54,847 nucleotides of DNA from Gammaproteobacteria bacterium (GTDB taxonomy: Bacteria > Pseudomonadota > Gammaproteobacteria > Burkholderiales > Rhodocyclaceae): contig JAHJEO010000012.1 of the NCBI GenBank assembly GCA_018825305.1, positions 1 through 54,847 of the forward strand, written 5' to 3'. Shown here one piece after another: positions 26,576 through 35,169 of this stretch; position 1 is the stretch's first letter, and every line of letters starts with the position of its first letter. A program made the position numbers and the translations under genes. The notes under the pieces are model-generated. The model had not been told where the DNA came from. It saw only the letters and a program-made list of their open reading frames with translations, and ran no database searches.

Positions 26576-27475
26576 TCAGGTGTGGGCTTTGAGGTCGCGG
26601 GCGTTGACTAGAAAGACCTTGCCTTCGGCGGTGGGCGTGTCGATCCAGGTCAGCGGCAGCTCGGGGAAGGCAGCCTCGACGATTTCGCGGTTGTGGCCGA
26701 CTTCGATCGCGAGCAGGCCATCGGGCTTCAAGTGGCGCAGCGCGTTGGCGAGGATAGTGCGGACAATATCCAGTCCGTCGTCGCCGGCCGCGAGCGCAAG
26801 CGCAGGCTCGCGGCGATACTCTTCGGGCAGGGCTGCCATCGCGGCAGCGGTGACGTAGGGTGGGTTCGAAATGATCAGGTCGTAGCGGCGCTTGCCGAGC
26901 TTGCTGAATACGTCCGAACGAACCAGACGGACCTGGTCGTCGAGGCCGTAGTCGGTGACGTTGCGCTGGGCAACGGCCAGTGCGTCGGCTGAAATATCGA
27001 CGGCGTCCACGCTGGCATTGGGAAAGGCGTGGGCCATCAGGATCGCCAGGCAGCCGGAGCCGGTGCATAGGTCCAGCGTATCGGCAACTTCGTCGGGATC
27101 GGCGATCCACGGCGCGAACCCTTCGCGCAGAAGCTCCGCGAAATACGAGCGCGGCACGATGACGCGTTCGTCGACGTAGAAGCGGAAATCGCCGAGCCAT
27201 GCCTCTTGCGTCAGGTAGGCGGCGGGCAGGCGACGGGCGATCCGCAGCTGCAGGATGTTGAGTACGGCCAGCCGCTCGTCCGGCGTGAGCCGCGCGTCAA
27301 GGAATACATCCAGTTGGTCGTGTGGCAGCCGCAACGCGTGCATGATCAGCCACGCCGCTTCGTCGAAGGCATTGTCTGTACCGTGGCCGAAGAAAAGTCC
27401 GGCCTCGTTGAAACGACTGACGGCCCAGCGCAGCCAGTCGCGCATTGTGAGGAGGTCGGCGGTTTGCGCTTGCAT
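26576..27475 (-). CDS. prmB: Ribosomal protein L3 glutamine methyltransferase
   Basis: 299 residues, a class I SAM-dependent methyltransferase that methylates a Gln of ribosomal protein L3. SAM-binding motif I is LDLCTGSGCLAI, and the NPPY catalytic motif is in LIISNPPYV. The VPRSYFAELLREGFAPWI segment resembles the PrmB VPRSPIAELI signature and separates it from PrmC. The start at 27475 lies 5 bases after the dapE stop, so the two are likely co-translated. Confidence 0.92.
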   Translation of the reverse strand: MQAQTADLLTMRDWLRWAVSRFNEAGLFFGHGTDNAFDEAAWLIMHALRLPHDQLDVFLDARLTPDERLAVLNILQLRIARRLPAAYLTQEAWLGDFRFYVDERVIVPRSYFAELLREGFAPWIADPDEVADTLDLCTGSGCLAILMAHAFPNASVDAVDISADALAVAQRNVTDYGLDDQVRLVRSDVFSKLGKRRYDLIISNPPYVTAAAMAALPEEYRREPALALAAGDDGLDIVRTILANALRHLKPDGLLAIEVGHNREIVEAAFPELPLTWIDTPTAEGKVFLVNARDLKAHT

Positions 27476-27480
27476 GATCG

Positions 27481-28614
27481 TCAGGCCAACAGGCGTTTCA
27501 TCACGCCCTGGTAGATGTGGGCGAGGGGTTCGAGCGACGAAAGCGCGATGCACTCGTCGACCTTGTGGATGGTTGCATTGATCGGGCCGAACTCGACGAC
27601 TTCGGGGCAGATGTCGGCGATGAAGCGGCCGTCGGACGTGCCGCCGCTGGTCGATAGCTGCGGCACGACATTGGCGTGAGCGCGAATAGACTCGGTCAGC
27701 GCGGCGACCAGATTGCCGGGCCGGGTCAGGAAGGGCTTGCCGCCGAGCGTCCACTGGATCTCGTATTCGAGGCCGTGGCGGTCGAGGACATCAATCACGC
27801 GCTTCTGCAATCCCTCCGGCGTGCTGGCGGTGGAGAAGCGGAAATTGCAGAGAATCTCGAAGGTGCCCGGTACGACGTTGGTGGCGCCGGTGCCGGCATG
27901 GGCGTTGGAAATCTGGAAGCTGGTGGGCGGAAAGTATTCGTTGCCGTCGTCCCAGCGGGTTGCCGCCAGTTCGGCCAGGGCGGGGGCAGCCAGATGCACC
28001 GGATTCCTGACCTGCTCGGGATAGGCGACGTGGCCCTGGATGCCCTTGATCACCAGGCGCGCGGAAAGCGAGCCGCGGCGGCCGTTCTTGATGGTGTCAC
28101 CGAATTGCGTTGCCGAGGTCGGCTCGCCGACGACGCAATAATCGATGGACTCGTTGCGCGCCTTCAGTGCCTCGACTACCTTGACCGTGCCGTAGATGGC
28201 GTCGCCCTCCTCGTCGGAGGTGAGCAGCAGGGCGAGCGAGCCACGATGCTGCGGATGCATGTGAAGGAAACGCTCGCAGGCGACGACGAAGGCGGCGAGC
28301 GAGGACTTCATGTCGGCTGCGCCGCGGCCGTATAGATGTCCGTCGCGCTCGGTCGCCTGAAAGGGGTCGGACGCCCAGCGCTCGGGTGGGCCGGGCGGCA
28401 CGACGTCGGTGTGGCCGGCGAAACAGAGCAAAGGGGCAGCGGTGCCGCGTCGCGCCCAGAGGTTCGATACGCCGCCGCCATCGATGCGTTCAAGCGTGAA
28501 ACCGAGCGGTGTCAGGCGCTTGGCGATGAGGTCGAGACAACCGGCATCGTCGGGCGTGACGGAGCGGCGCTCAATCAGCTGGCGGGCGAGGGCGAGGGTC
28601 GCGCCATCGCTCAT
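27481..28614 (-). CDS. dapE: Succinyl-diaminopimelate desuccinylase
   Basis: 377 residues, an M20-family zinc hydrolase that removes succinate from N-succinyl-LL-diaminopimelate in lysine and peptidoglycan synthesis. Metal and catalytic residues: His68 and Asp70 ([10 protein letters not shown]), Asp101 ([10 protein letters not shown]), Glu134-Glu135 (TSDEEG), Glu in VVGEPTS, and a C-terminal His (ATIHKVDEC). The ATG at 28614 ([10 protein letters not shown]) fits the family better than the one seven codons earlier. It follows pilU and precedes prmB. Confidence 0.96.
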   Translation of the reverse strand: MSDGATLALARQLIERRSVTPDDAGCLDLIAKRLTPLGFTLERIDGGGVSNLWARRGTAAPLLCFAGHTDVVPPGPPERWASDPFQATERDGHLYGRGAADMKSSLAAFVVACERFLHMHPQHRGSLALLLTSDEEGDAIYGTVKVVEALKARNESIDYCVVGEPTSATQFGDTIKNGRRGSLSARLVIKGIQGHVAYPEQVRNPVHLAAPALAELAATRWDDGNEYFPPTSFQISNAHAGTGATNVVPGTFEILCNFRFSTASTPEGLQKRVIDVLDRHGLEYEIQWTLGGKPFLTRPGNLVAALTESIRAHANVVPQLSTSGGTSDGRFIADICPEVVEFGPINATIHKVDECIALSSLEPLAHIYQGVMKRLLA

Positions 28615-28696
28615 GCTGCCACCGGTCGGCGCCAAGGCAGCATGCGGCCTTCCGTGGGCGGCAGCGAACGAGCATTATCGTGAGCGCGGGGGGCTC

Positions 28697-29866
28697 TCAT
28701 TGCTCGCCCATGTCGAGTGTGAATTCCGAGAACGATGCGCCGCTGTCGGTGATTTCGGCGCCGGGTGGGGTGGCATCGGGTTTCTGTTCCTTCTTGCCGG
28801 CGTCTGCCTCGGTGTTGTTGATCAGCCAGTGCAGGTTGTTGGCCGAGTCGGCGTTGGCCATGGCTTCTTCCAGGGTAATGACGCCATCGCGATAGAGCTT
28901 GACCAGGGCCTGCTCGAAGGTCTGCGACCCCGGCGACATGCTCTGTTCCATCGCTTCCTTGACGCCATTGAGGTCGCCCTTCTCGATCAGTTCGGCGACA
29001 TGGCGCGAATTCATCATCACCTCGACCGCCGGGGTTCGGGCGCCGTCGGGTTTCTTCACCAGACGCTGCGAAATCACGCACTTGAGCGTCACCGCCAGGT
29101 CGGCCAGCAGTGCCGGCCGGTTCTCTATCGGGTAGAAGCTGATGATTCGGCTCATCGCGTGGTAGCTGTTGTTGGCGTGCAGCGTGGCGAGGCAGAGGTG
29201 GCCTGACTGGGCATAGGCAACCGATTGCGACATGGTCTCCTTGTCGCGGATCTCACCGATGAAAATACAGTCGGGTGCCTGGCGCAGCGCGTTCCGCAGC
29301 GCCACCGGGAAGTCCTTGGTGTCGGAACCGATCTCGCGCTGATTGACGATGGATTTCTTGTTCTTGAAGATGAATTCGATCGGGTCTTCAAGGGTAAGGA
29401 TGTGGCCGCTCTTCTGCTCGTTGCGGTGGTCGAGCATTGCCGTCAGCGTGGTGGTCTTGCCGGAGCCGGTCGCGCCCACCATCAGGATCAGCCCGCGCTT
29501 TTCCATGATGACGTCGAGCAACACGGGCGGCAGGTTGAGGCTGTCGAACCGGGGAATTTCTGTCGGAATGTAGCGTACGACGAAGGCCGGCGTACCCTTC
29601 TGCCGCATCACCGAGATGCGGAAATTGCCGACCCCTTCGAGGGCGTAGCCGCTGTTCATCTCCAGCGTCTCCTCGAACTCCTTCAATTGGTGTTCGTTGA
29701 GTACTTCAGCGAGCAGCGCGTTGATGGTCGCCATGTCCATCGCCGTCTGGTTGACGGGCATGGTGACGCCGTTGATCTTGATGTGGATGGGAGAACCGAC
29801 GGAAACGAAAATGTCGGAGGCCTTTTTCTCTGCCATCAACTGAAACAGGCGATCCATCTTTCCCAT
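28697..29866 (-). CDS. pilU: Type IV pilus retraction ATPase PilU
   Basis: 389 residues of the PilT/PilU family. Walker A GATGSGKTT is at 131-139, the Asp box is LTLEDPIEF, Walker B is CIFIGEIRDKETM, and a His box is LATLHANNS. An acidic C-terminal tail after the core is typical of PilU. PilU aids PilT in retracting type IV pili, which also take up DNA in competent bacteria. No pilT is in the window. It sits oddly between dapD and dapE in the minus-strand lysine cluster. Confidence 0.9.
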   Translation of the reverse strand: MGKMDRLFQLMAEKKASDIFVSVGSPIHIKINGVTMPVNQTAMDMATINALLAEVLNEHQLKEFEETLEMNSGYALEGVGNFRISVMRQKGTPAFVVRYIPTEIPRFDSLNLPPVLLDVIMEKRGLILMVGATGSGKTTTLTAMLDHRNEQKSGHILTLEDPIEFIFKNKKSIVNQREIGSDTKDFPVALRNALRQAPDCIFIGEIRDKETMSQSVAYAQSGHLCLATLHANNSYHAMSRIISFYPIENRPALLADLAVTLKCVISQRLVKKPDGARTPAVEVMMNSRHVAELIEKGDLNGVKEAMEQSMSPGSQTFEQALVKLYRDGVITLEEAMANADSANNLHWLINNTEADAGKKEQKPDATPPGAEITDSGASFSEFTLDMGEQ

Positions 29867-29892
29867 GTCGGCTCTCCCTATTGCGCGATGAT

Positions 29893-30711
29893 CTAGTCGC
29901 GCAGCAACTCGTTGATGGCGGTCTTGGCGCGGGTCTGGGCATCTACGCGCTTGACGATCACGGCGCAGTAGAGGCTGTACTTGCCGTCGGCCGAGGGCAG
30001 GCTGCCGCTGACAACCACCGAGCCCTCGGGGACGCGACCGTAGCTCACCTCGCCGGTGGCGCGGTCGTAGATCTTGGTGCTCTTGCCGATGAATACGCCC
30101 ATCGAGATCACGCTGTTGTCCTCGACGATGACGCCTTCGACGACTTCCGAGCGGGCGCCGACGAAGCAGTTGTCGCCGATGATGGTCGGATTGGCCTGGA
30201 TCGGCTCGAGCACGCCGCCGATGCCGACGCCACCCGACAGATGCACGTTCTTGCCGATCTGGGCGCAGGAACCGACGGTGGCCCAGGTATCGACCATGGT
30301 GCCTTCATCGACGTAGGCGCCGATGTTGACATAGGAGGGCATCAGCACGCAGTTCTTGCCGATGAAGGCGCCGCGGCGGGCGACGGCCGGCGGCACCACG
30401 CGGAAGCCACCCTTCTCGAAAGCATGGGTGTCGTAGCTGGCGAACTTGGTCGGCACCTTGTCGAAGTAGCGCATCGGGCCGTTGTCCATCAGGTGGTTGT
30501 CGTCGAGGCGGAAGGAAATCAGCACCGCCTTCTTGATCCACTGGTGGGTCACCCACTCGCCGTCGATTTTTTCGGCGACACGCAGCTTGCCCTGGTCGAG
30601 GTCGGCGATGATGTGGTCAACGGCCTCGCCGACGCGGGCGGGGGCGGAGCCGGGCTTGAGGTTGGCACGGTCTTCCCACGCCTCGTCGATGATGCTTTGC
30701 AGTTGGTGCAT
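29893..30711 (-). CDS. dapD: Tetrahydrodipicolinate N-succinyltransferase
   Basis: 272 residues, a trimeric left-handed beta-helix acyltransferase that succinylates tetrahydrodipicolinate. Hexapeptide repeats run from [20 protein letters not shown] through [15 protein letters not shown]. The typical start is [18 protein letters not shown] at 30711. It is located 22 bases after dapC, so dapC-dapD encode consecutive or adjacent steps of the succinylase branch, with dapE completing it nearby. Confidence 0.96.
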   Translation of the reverse strand: MHQLQSIIDEAWEDRANLKPGSAPARVGEAVDHIIADLDQGKLRVAEKIDGEWVTHQWIKKAVLISFRLDDNHLMDNGPMRYFDKVPTKFASYDTHAFEKGGFRVVPPAVARRGAFIGKNCVLMPSYVNIGAYVDEGTMVDTWATVGSCAQIGKNVHLSGGVGIGGVLEPIQANPTIIGDNCFVGARSEVVEGVIVEDNSVISMGVFIGKSTKIYDRATGEVSYGRVPEGSVVVSGSLPSADGKYSLYCAVIVKRVDAQTRAKTAINELLRD

Positions 30712-30733
30712 CGTGGTTTCCTTTGTTTTCGGA

Positions 30734-31927
30734 TCAGAGTTTCTGGCAGAAGTCGGCAATGCGTTGCGCCGCGTCGAGGCATTCGTCGAGCCCCGCCACC
30801 AGTGCGATGCGCACGTAGTTGGCGCCGGGATTGACGCCGGCGGCTTCCCGCGCGAGAAAACTGCCGGGAAGGACGGTCACATTATATTGGCGGTGCAGCT
30901 CGCGGGCGAACTCGGTGTCGGCGATCGGGGTGCGCGCCCACAGGTAGAAACCGGCGTCGGGTACGGCGGTTTCGAGATGGCGGGCGACGATGGGCGTGAC
31001 CTTCTCGAATTTTTCGGCGTAGAGGCGGCGATTCTCGCGCACGTGGGCCTCTTCCTTCCATGCGGCGACCGACGCACCCTGCACCGCCGGGTTCATGGCG
31101 CCGCCGTGGTAGGTGCGGTAGAGCAGGAAGCGCTTGATGATCGCGGCGTCGCCGGCGACGAAGCCGGAGCGCAGCCCCGGCACGTTGGATCGCTTCGACA
31201 GGCTGGAGAACATCACCAGGTTGCGGTAGTCATGGCGGCCGAGCCTGGCGGCGGCTTCCAGTCCGCCCAGCGGCGGCGCGGCCTCGTCGAAATAGATTTC
31301 AGAATAGCACTCGTCGGAGGCGATGACGAAGCCGTAGCGATCGGAGAGTTCGAACAGCTGCCGCCACTCGTCGAGCGACATCACCTTGCCGGTGGGGTTG
31401 CCGGGGGAGCAGACATAGACGAGCTGCGTCCGCGAAAAAGTCGGCGCTGGCACCACGGCGAAATCCATGGCGTAGCCGTGCTCGGGCAGGGTGTTGAGGA
31501 ACAGCGGCGTGGCGCCGGCCAGCAGGGCCGCACCCTCGTAGATCTGGTAAAACGGGTTGGGGCAGATGACCGTGGCGCCGGGTCTGGAGCCATCGACCAC
31601 GGCCTGGGCGAAAGCGAACAGAGCCTCGCGCGAGCCGTTGACCGGGACAATCTGGGTGGCCGGATTCGGCATCGCCACGCCGTAGCGGCGGGCAATCCAG
31701 TCGGCGATGCTCTGGCGCAGGGCGTCGCTACCCTGCGTGGTAGGATAATTCGTCAGCCCGGCCAGGTTCGCGGTCAGTGCTTCCTTGATGAAGGAAGGCG
31801 TTTCGTGCTGCGGTTCGCCGATAGAGAGCTTGATTTCCTTGAGGCCGGCGGGCGGCGTCACCCCGGAAAACAATTGCCGCAGTTTTTCGAAGGGGTAGGG
31901 CTGCAGCAGGTCGAGGCGGGGATTCAC
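30734..31927 (-). CDS. dapC: Succinyldiaminopimelate transaminase
   Basis: 397 residues, a fold-type I PLP aminotransferase. The PLP lysine is in [27 protein letters not shown] and [13 protein letters not shown] are the conserved cofactor-contacting motifs. It makes N-succinyl-LL-diaminopimelate and begins the dapC-dapD-pilU-dapE-prmB run. A copy of the dispersed repeat encodes AVVPAPTF at residues 157-164, a variable surface segment just before the conserved [16 protein letters not shown]; the protein length is not obviously increased. It diverges from the EamA-type gene. Confidence 0.93.
   Translation of the reverse strand: MNPRLDLLQPYPFEKLRQLFSGVTPPAGLKEIKLSIGEPQHETPSFIKEALTANLAGLTNYPTTQGSDALRQSIADWIARRYGVAMPNPATQIVPVNGSREALFAFAQAVVDGSRPGATVICPNPFYQIYEGAALLAGATPLFLNTLPEHGYAMDFAVVPAPTFSRTQLVYVCSPGNPTGKVMSLDEWRQLFELSDRYGFVIASDECYSEIYFDEAAPPLGGLEAAARLGRHDYRNLVMFSSLSKRSNVPGLRSGFVAGDAAIIKRFLLYRTYHGGAMNPAVQGASVAAWKEEAHVRENRRLYAEKFEKVTPIVARHLETAVPDAGFYLWARTPIADTEFARELHRQYNVTVLPGSFLAREAAGVNPGANYVRIALVAGLDECLDAAQRIADFCQKL
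31435..31459 (-). repeat. Dispersed 25-bp repeat, copy 3 (in dapC)
   Basis: Reverse-orientation copy, sense to dapC. It differs from the consensus at two positions (GCCGTGGTGCCAGC...) and encodes A-V-V-P-A-P-T-F. Confidence 0.85.
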
Positions 31928-31962
31928 GGGAGGAGTGGCAGTGGCGGCTCAGGAAGCGGCAC

Positions 31963-31968
31963 ATTATA
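31963..31968 (-). promoter_or_regulatory. -10 element of the dapC promoter
   Basis: A perfect TATAAT on the minus strand, 36 bases upstream of the dapC ATG. No good -35 is seen. It lies upstream of the preferred start of the divergent EamA gene. Confidence 0.5.
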
Positions 31969-31988
31969 GGCTACGCCCCCGCGCGGCC

Positions 31989-32852
31989 GTGACCTCGCTG
32001 GTGGCGGGCGCCACCGTATGGGGCCTGATCTGGTATCCCTATCGCGTGCTGGAAGCCGCCGGGCTGTCCGGCCTGCGCGCCACCGCACTTACCTACGTCG
32101 TTGCCTTGGCACTGGGCGTGCTGGTGCTGGCTTCGCGCCGCGTTTGCGAGCGGCCGTCGTGGTGGCTGCTCGCCGTTGGCGTCAGCGCCGCCGGCTGCAA
32201 TGTCGGCTATGTGCTGGGGATGCTGCACGGCGAGGTGATGCGCGTGCTGCTGCTGTTCTACTTGGCGCCGCTGTGGACCGTTCTGCTGGCGCGGCTGCTG
32301 CTTGGCGAACGCGCCGGGCGCGGCGGGGCGATGGTGATCGCGTTGGCCGTGGCCGGCGCCATGGTCATGCTCTGGCAACCGCGCCTGGGCCTGCCACTAC
32401 CGGAGAACATGGCGGAGTGGCTGGGGCTGGGTGCTGGCTTCCTTTTCGCAATGCAGAACGTGCTGATTCGCCGCACGCCGCAGCACTCGATCGAGCTCAA
32501 GTCGACGGCCGTGTTCTTCTGCACCCTGACGCTCGCCCTGGTCGCCACGGCATTCGAGCCGCCGGCTTCGCTGGCCGGGCTGGAAACCATGCACTGGCTG
32601 CTGGTCCTCCTCGTCGGCGTCGTGCTGCTGGCGATCAACCTGGTGGTGCAGTTTGGCCTGACCCATGTTTCGGCCAACCGGGCGATCATCATCTTCATGT
32701 TCGAACTGGCGGTCGCCGCGGTTTCGGCCTGGCTGCTGGCCGGCGAGACCATGGGCCTCAAGGAATGGCTGGGCGGGGCGATGATCGTCGCTGCCAGCGC
32801 GGTTTCCGCGCGTCAGGGGGCTTCCGGCAGCACCGAACGGTACAGGGCGTAG
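31989..32852 (+). CDS. EamA/DMT-family transporter
   Basis: 287 residues with ten predicted membrane segments in two EamA repeats, the drug/metabolite transporter layout; substrate unknown. The GTG at 31989 (VTSLVAGATVWGLIWYPYRVLE) places the start just before the first membrane segment and leaves room for the divergent dapC promoter. A GTG at 31935 would add 18 residues but would lie 7 bases from the dapC start. The 3' end overlaps the converging DUF2189 gene by 40 bases. Confidence 0.85.
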   Translation: MTSLVAGATVWGLIWYPYRVLEAAGLSGLRATALTYVVALALGVLVLASRRVCERPSWWLLAVGVSAAGCNVGYVLGMLHGEVMRVLLLFYLAPLWTVLLARLLLGERAGRGGAMVIALAVAGAMVMLWQPRLGLPLPENMAEWLGLGAGFLFAMQNVLIRRTPQHSIELKSTAVFFCTLTLALVATAFEPPASLAGLETMHWLLVLLVGVVLLAINLVVQFGLTHVSANRAIIIFMFELAVAAVSAWLLAGETMGLKEWLGGAMIVAASAVSARQGASGSTERYRA

Positions 32853-33556
32853 CTGGTGTAGGCCATCACCGGCAGCACCATTGGGAACAGCGGCAGCAGC
32901 AGGATGCTGCCGATGGTGGTGGCGGAGAGCACGAAGGCCCAAACCATCGCGGGGATCGGGTTGCCGAACACGATGCGGACGCTGGTGACGATGGCGCCGA
33001 CCAGGTTGGCACGGCGATCGCACAGCAGCGGCACCGCAAACGCCGAAATTGAAAACAGCATGAGTGCGATCACCGCGCCGGAGACGAGGCCCCAGAACAT
33101 GAACGACAGCACGTTGGCGGGTGTCGGCAGCATGTCGCGCGGAAAGACCGGATCGCCGCCCACCATGTAGCTGTAGAGGATGGCGACGTCGGTGATGAAG
33201 ATCATGAAGAGCAGGGCGCAGACCAGTGCGATGACCCATATCGAGGCCGATGCGGCGGCAAAGCCGGAGGCGACCGTGGCAACGCTCGGCGTCCCGCCAG
33301 CGCCGACTTTTTTCGCCACGGCGAAAAATCCGGCGAGGAAGGCTGGCCCGACCAGCATGAAGGCGCCTGCAGCGGCGACGATGAATGGCGTGCGGCCAAT
33401 TGCGATGAGGGTGCCGATGATAACGGCGCCAATCAGGGTGAATACCCCGGCGTAGGCGATGCTGACGCCGCGTGTGGCGTTGGCGTTACGCCAGCCATCG
33501 CCGAGTGCGGTGGCGATGGCGGCGAAGGTGAGCGGCCGGGATTCCAGGGATTCCAC
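32813..33556 (-). CDS. DUF2189 / BPSS1780-family membrane protein
   Basis: 247 residues with about six membrane segments. The pattern of LGDGWRNANATRGVSIAYAGVFTLIGAVI near the start and LLCDRRANLVGAIVTSVRIVFGNPIPAMVWAF later matches the DUF2189 family common in betaproteobacteria; function unknown. The GTG at 33556, five bases after the queF stop, is chosen; the frame is open upstream through queF. A repeat copy lies antisense within it and encodes AKKVGAGGTPS, a short loop between membrane segments. Confidence 0.8.
   Translation of the reverse strand: MESLESRPLTFAAIATALGDGWRNANATRGVSIAYAGVFTLIGAVIIGTLIAIGRTPFIVAAAGAFMLVGPAFLAGFFAVAKKVGAGGTPSVATVASGFAAASASIWVIALVCALLFMIFITDVAILYSYMVGGDPVFPRDMLPTPANVLSFMFWGLVSGAVIALMLFSISAFAVPLLCDRRANLVGAIVTSVRIVFGNPIPAMVWAFVLSATTIGSILLLPLFPMVLPVMAYTSYALYRSVLPEAP
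33288..33312 (+). repeat. Dispersed 25-bp repeat, copy 4 (antisense in the DUF2189 gene)
   Basis: Matches the consensus except at positions 2 and 6 (GGCGTCCCGCCAGCGCCGAC plus TTTTT). Confidence 0.8.
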
Positions 33557-33560
33557 CGAC

Positions 33561-33980
33561 TCAGCCCCGGACGTTCGATTGGGTGGCGAATTCGGCCAGA
33601 TCGACGCGCGGCGCCGGTTTCCAGCCCTTCTTGCGGTGTTCGGCGACGACATTGGTGAAAATGCCGCCGCGCACATAGAAGCGCGCGGTCAGGCGCATGA
33701 AGCGCGGCTTCACTGCCTTGGCCAGGTCGTCGAGGATGCGGTTGGTGACATCCTCGTGGAAATGTCCTTCCTCGCGGAAACTCCAGACGTAGAGCTTCAG
33801 GCTCTTGAGCTCTACGCAGAGCTTGTCCGGCACGTAATCGAGCGTCAGCACGGCGAAATCCGGCTGCCCGGTCTTGGGGCAGAGGCAGGTGAACTCCGGG
33901 ACTTCCATGTGGATCTGGTAGTCGCGATGGGGGGCCGGGTTAAGAAAAGTTTCGAGGGATTTCGCAGGCGCGCTGGGCAT
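33561..33980 (-). CDS. queF: NADPH-dependent 7-cyano-7-deazaguanine reductase
   Basis: 139 residues, the short unimodular QueF form that reduces preQ0 to preQ1 for queuosine in tRNA. The catalytic Cys34 is in [13 protein letters not shown] with Asp41 as the acid, and [10 protein letters not shown] carries the family Glu-Leu-Lys-Ser motif. The start at 33980 matches the family N-terminus; the longer open frame overlaps azlD. A TATAAT on the minus strand lies about 29 bases upstream. Confidence 0.95.
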   Translation of the reverse strand: MPSAPAKSLETFLNPAPHRDYQIHMEVPEFTCLCPKTGQPDFAVLTLDYVPDKLCVELKSLKLYVWSFREEGHFHEDVTNRILDDLAKAVKPRFMRLTARFYVRGGIFTNVVAEHRKKGWKPAPRVDLAEFATQSNVRG

Positions 33981-34008
33981 GGGACGGGTCCGGTCTAAAG
34001 GCCGGTGC

Positions 34009-34014
34009 ATTATA
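34009..34014 (-). promoter_or_regulatory. -10 element upstream of queF
   Basis: Minus-strand TATAAT at the end of azlD, 29 bases before the queF ATG. No convincing -35 is seen. Confidence 0.45.
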
Positions 34015-34339
34015 AGTCGCCCAGCCAGCGCAGCAGGCCCAGTGCGGCGAAGCCCGCGGCGATGGTCAGCAGGGTGTTGCGCCAGCGGGCGGCGACGGCG
34101 ATGGCGACGAGCCCGGCCCAGAGGCGCGGATTGTCTGCGCCGAGCTGGATGTTGCCGGCATCCAGCAGAAGTTCCGGGGTGGCCAGCGCCGTCAGGGCGG
34201 CAATCGGCACGTAGGGCAGCCAGCGCACGAACCAGCCGGGCGGCCGGTAGCGCCCCTCCAGTCCGATGAAGGAATAGCGGATGGCGAAGGTGAGCAGCCC
34301 GCAGGCGAGCCACAGCGGCAGCCAGTCGGTCCAGTTCAT
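34010..34339 (-). CDS. azlD: AzlD-type branched-chain amino acid exporter subunit
   Basis: 109 residues with about four membrane segments. The [15 protein letters not shown] start and [20 protein letters not shown] are typical of AzlD, the small partner of AzlC; together they export branched-chain amino acids or analogues. Its ATG overlaps the azlC TGA by 4 bases (ATGA). Confidence 0.9.
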   Translation of the reverse strand: MNWTDWLPLWLACGLLTFAIRYSFIGLEGRYRPPGWFVRWLPYVPIAALTALATPELLLDAGNIQLGADNPRLWAGLVAIAVAARWRNTLLTIAAGFAALGLLRWLGDL

Positions 34340-35016
34340 GGCCGCCTTCCCACGAAGGCGCCGGCCGCCAGCCCGGCCAGCGCGGCGAAGAACAGGCCGG
34401 TCTTCCACGGCAGCCCGGCCAGCAAAACCGCCATCGTTCCCGCCACCAGTGCGGCGGCGAGGCGCGCACGACTGTCGATCAGCGGCACCACGATGGCGAT
34501 GAAGGTCAACGGCAGCGCGAAGTCGAGGCCGAGGTCGGCCGGCAATTGCGTGCCGACCAGTACGCCGGCCAGGGTCGATAGCTGCCAGCCGGTCCACAGC
34601 GCGAAGCCGGCACCGAACAGCAGCCAGTGCGCCTGCGGCGAGCGCGGCTGCTGCATCAGGTGGGGGATCGCCGCGGCGTAGGCCTCGTCGGTCAGCAAAT
34701 AAGCCAGCAGCACCTTCCATCGGCGCGGCAGGGCATGCAGCGCGGGCGCCACCGAGGCGCTATAGAGTGCGTGGCGCAGGTTGATCAGCCCGACCGCGCC
34801 CACCGCCAGCAGCACCGGCGCCCCGGCGCCAAGCAGTTGCGCCAGCAGGAACTGCGCCGAGCCGGCAAACACCAACGAGGACATCAGGACGGCGGCGAGC
34901 GGCGGGATGCCGCTTTGCAGGGCGACCACGCCGTAGATCACGCCGAACGGCACCACTCCCAGCAGCATCGGCAGCAGGGCGCGCATGCCGAGCAGGAAGG
35001 CGGCGGAGCGGGTCAT
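34336..35016 (-). CDS. azlC: AzlC-type branched-chain amino acid exporter subunit
   Basis: 226 residues, a multi-pass membrane protein with AzlC blocks: [34 protein letters not shown] and [16 protein letters not shown]. It forms the exporter with AzlD, whose gene overlaps it by 4 bases. The upstream region contains a dispersed repeat copy and the smc promoter. Confidence 0.92.
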   Translation of the reverse strand: MTRSAAFLLGMRALLPMLLGVVPFGVIYGVVALQSGIPPLAAVLMSSLVFAGSAQFLLAQLLGAGAPVLLAVGAVGLINLRHALYSASVAPALHALPRRWKVLLAYLLTDEAYAAAIPHLMQQPRSPQAHWLLFGAGFALWTGWQLSTLAGVLVGTQLPADLGLDFALPLTFIAIVVPLIDSRARLAAALVAGTMAVLLAGLPWKTGLFFAALAGLAAGAFVGRRP

Positions 35017-35059
35017 GCGGCGATTTTACGTGGCCTGGCTGCCCCGGCGCCAAGGGCGC

Positions 35060-35084
35060 GCCGTCCCGCCATCGCCGACTTTTT
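35060..35084 (+). repeat. Dispersed 25-bp repeat, copy 5 (azlC-smc intergenic)
   Basis: Matches the consensus apart from positions 6 and 13 (GCCGTCCCGCCATCGCCGAC plus TTTTT). It lies 43 bases upstream of the azlC start and 86 bases upstream of smc. Confidence 0.85.
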
Positions 35085-35125
35085 GCGTATGACATGGCCC
35101 CGGGGTTGCGCCGGGCCGCACCGTT

Positions 35126-35131
35126 TATAAT
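35126..35131 (+). promoter_or_regulatory. -10 element of the smc promoter
   Basis: TATAAT, 38 bases before the smc GTG. TTGCGC at 35106 is too close (14 bases) to be a normal -35. Confidence 0.5.
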
Positions 35132-35169
35132 CCGCCGGCTTCCCACTGACTTCCCCCCGGATTCCCAAC

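Noticed and set aside
30734-30770. Ninth copy of the dispersed repeat at the dapC C-terminus (AGAAGTCGGCAATG)
   Set aside because: Only the AGTCGGC core matches; the rest follows the conserved DapC C-terminal codons.
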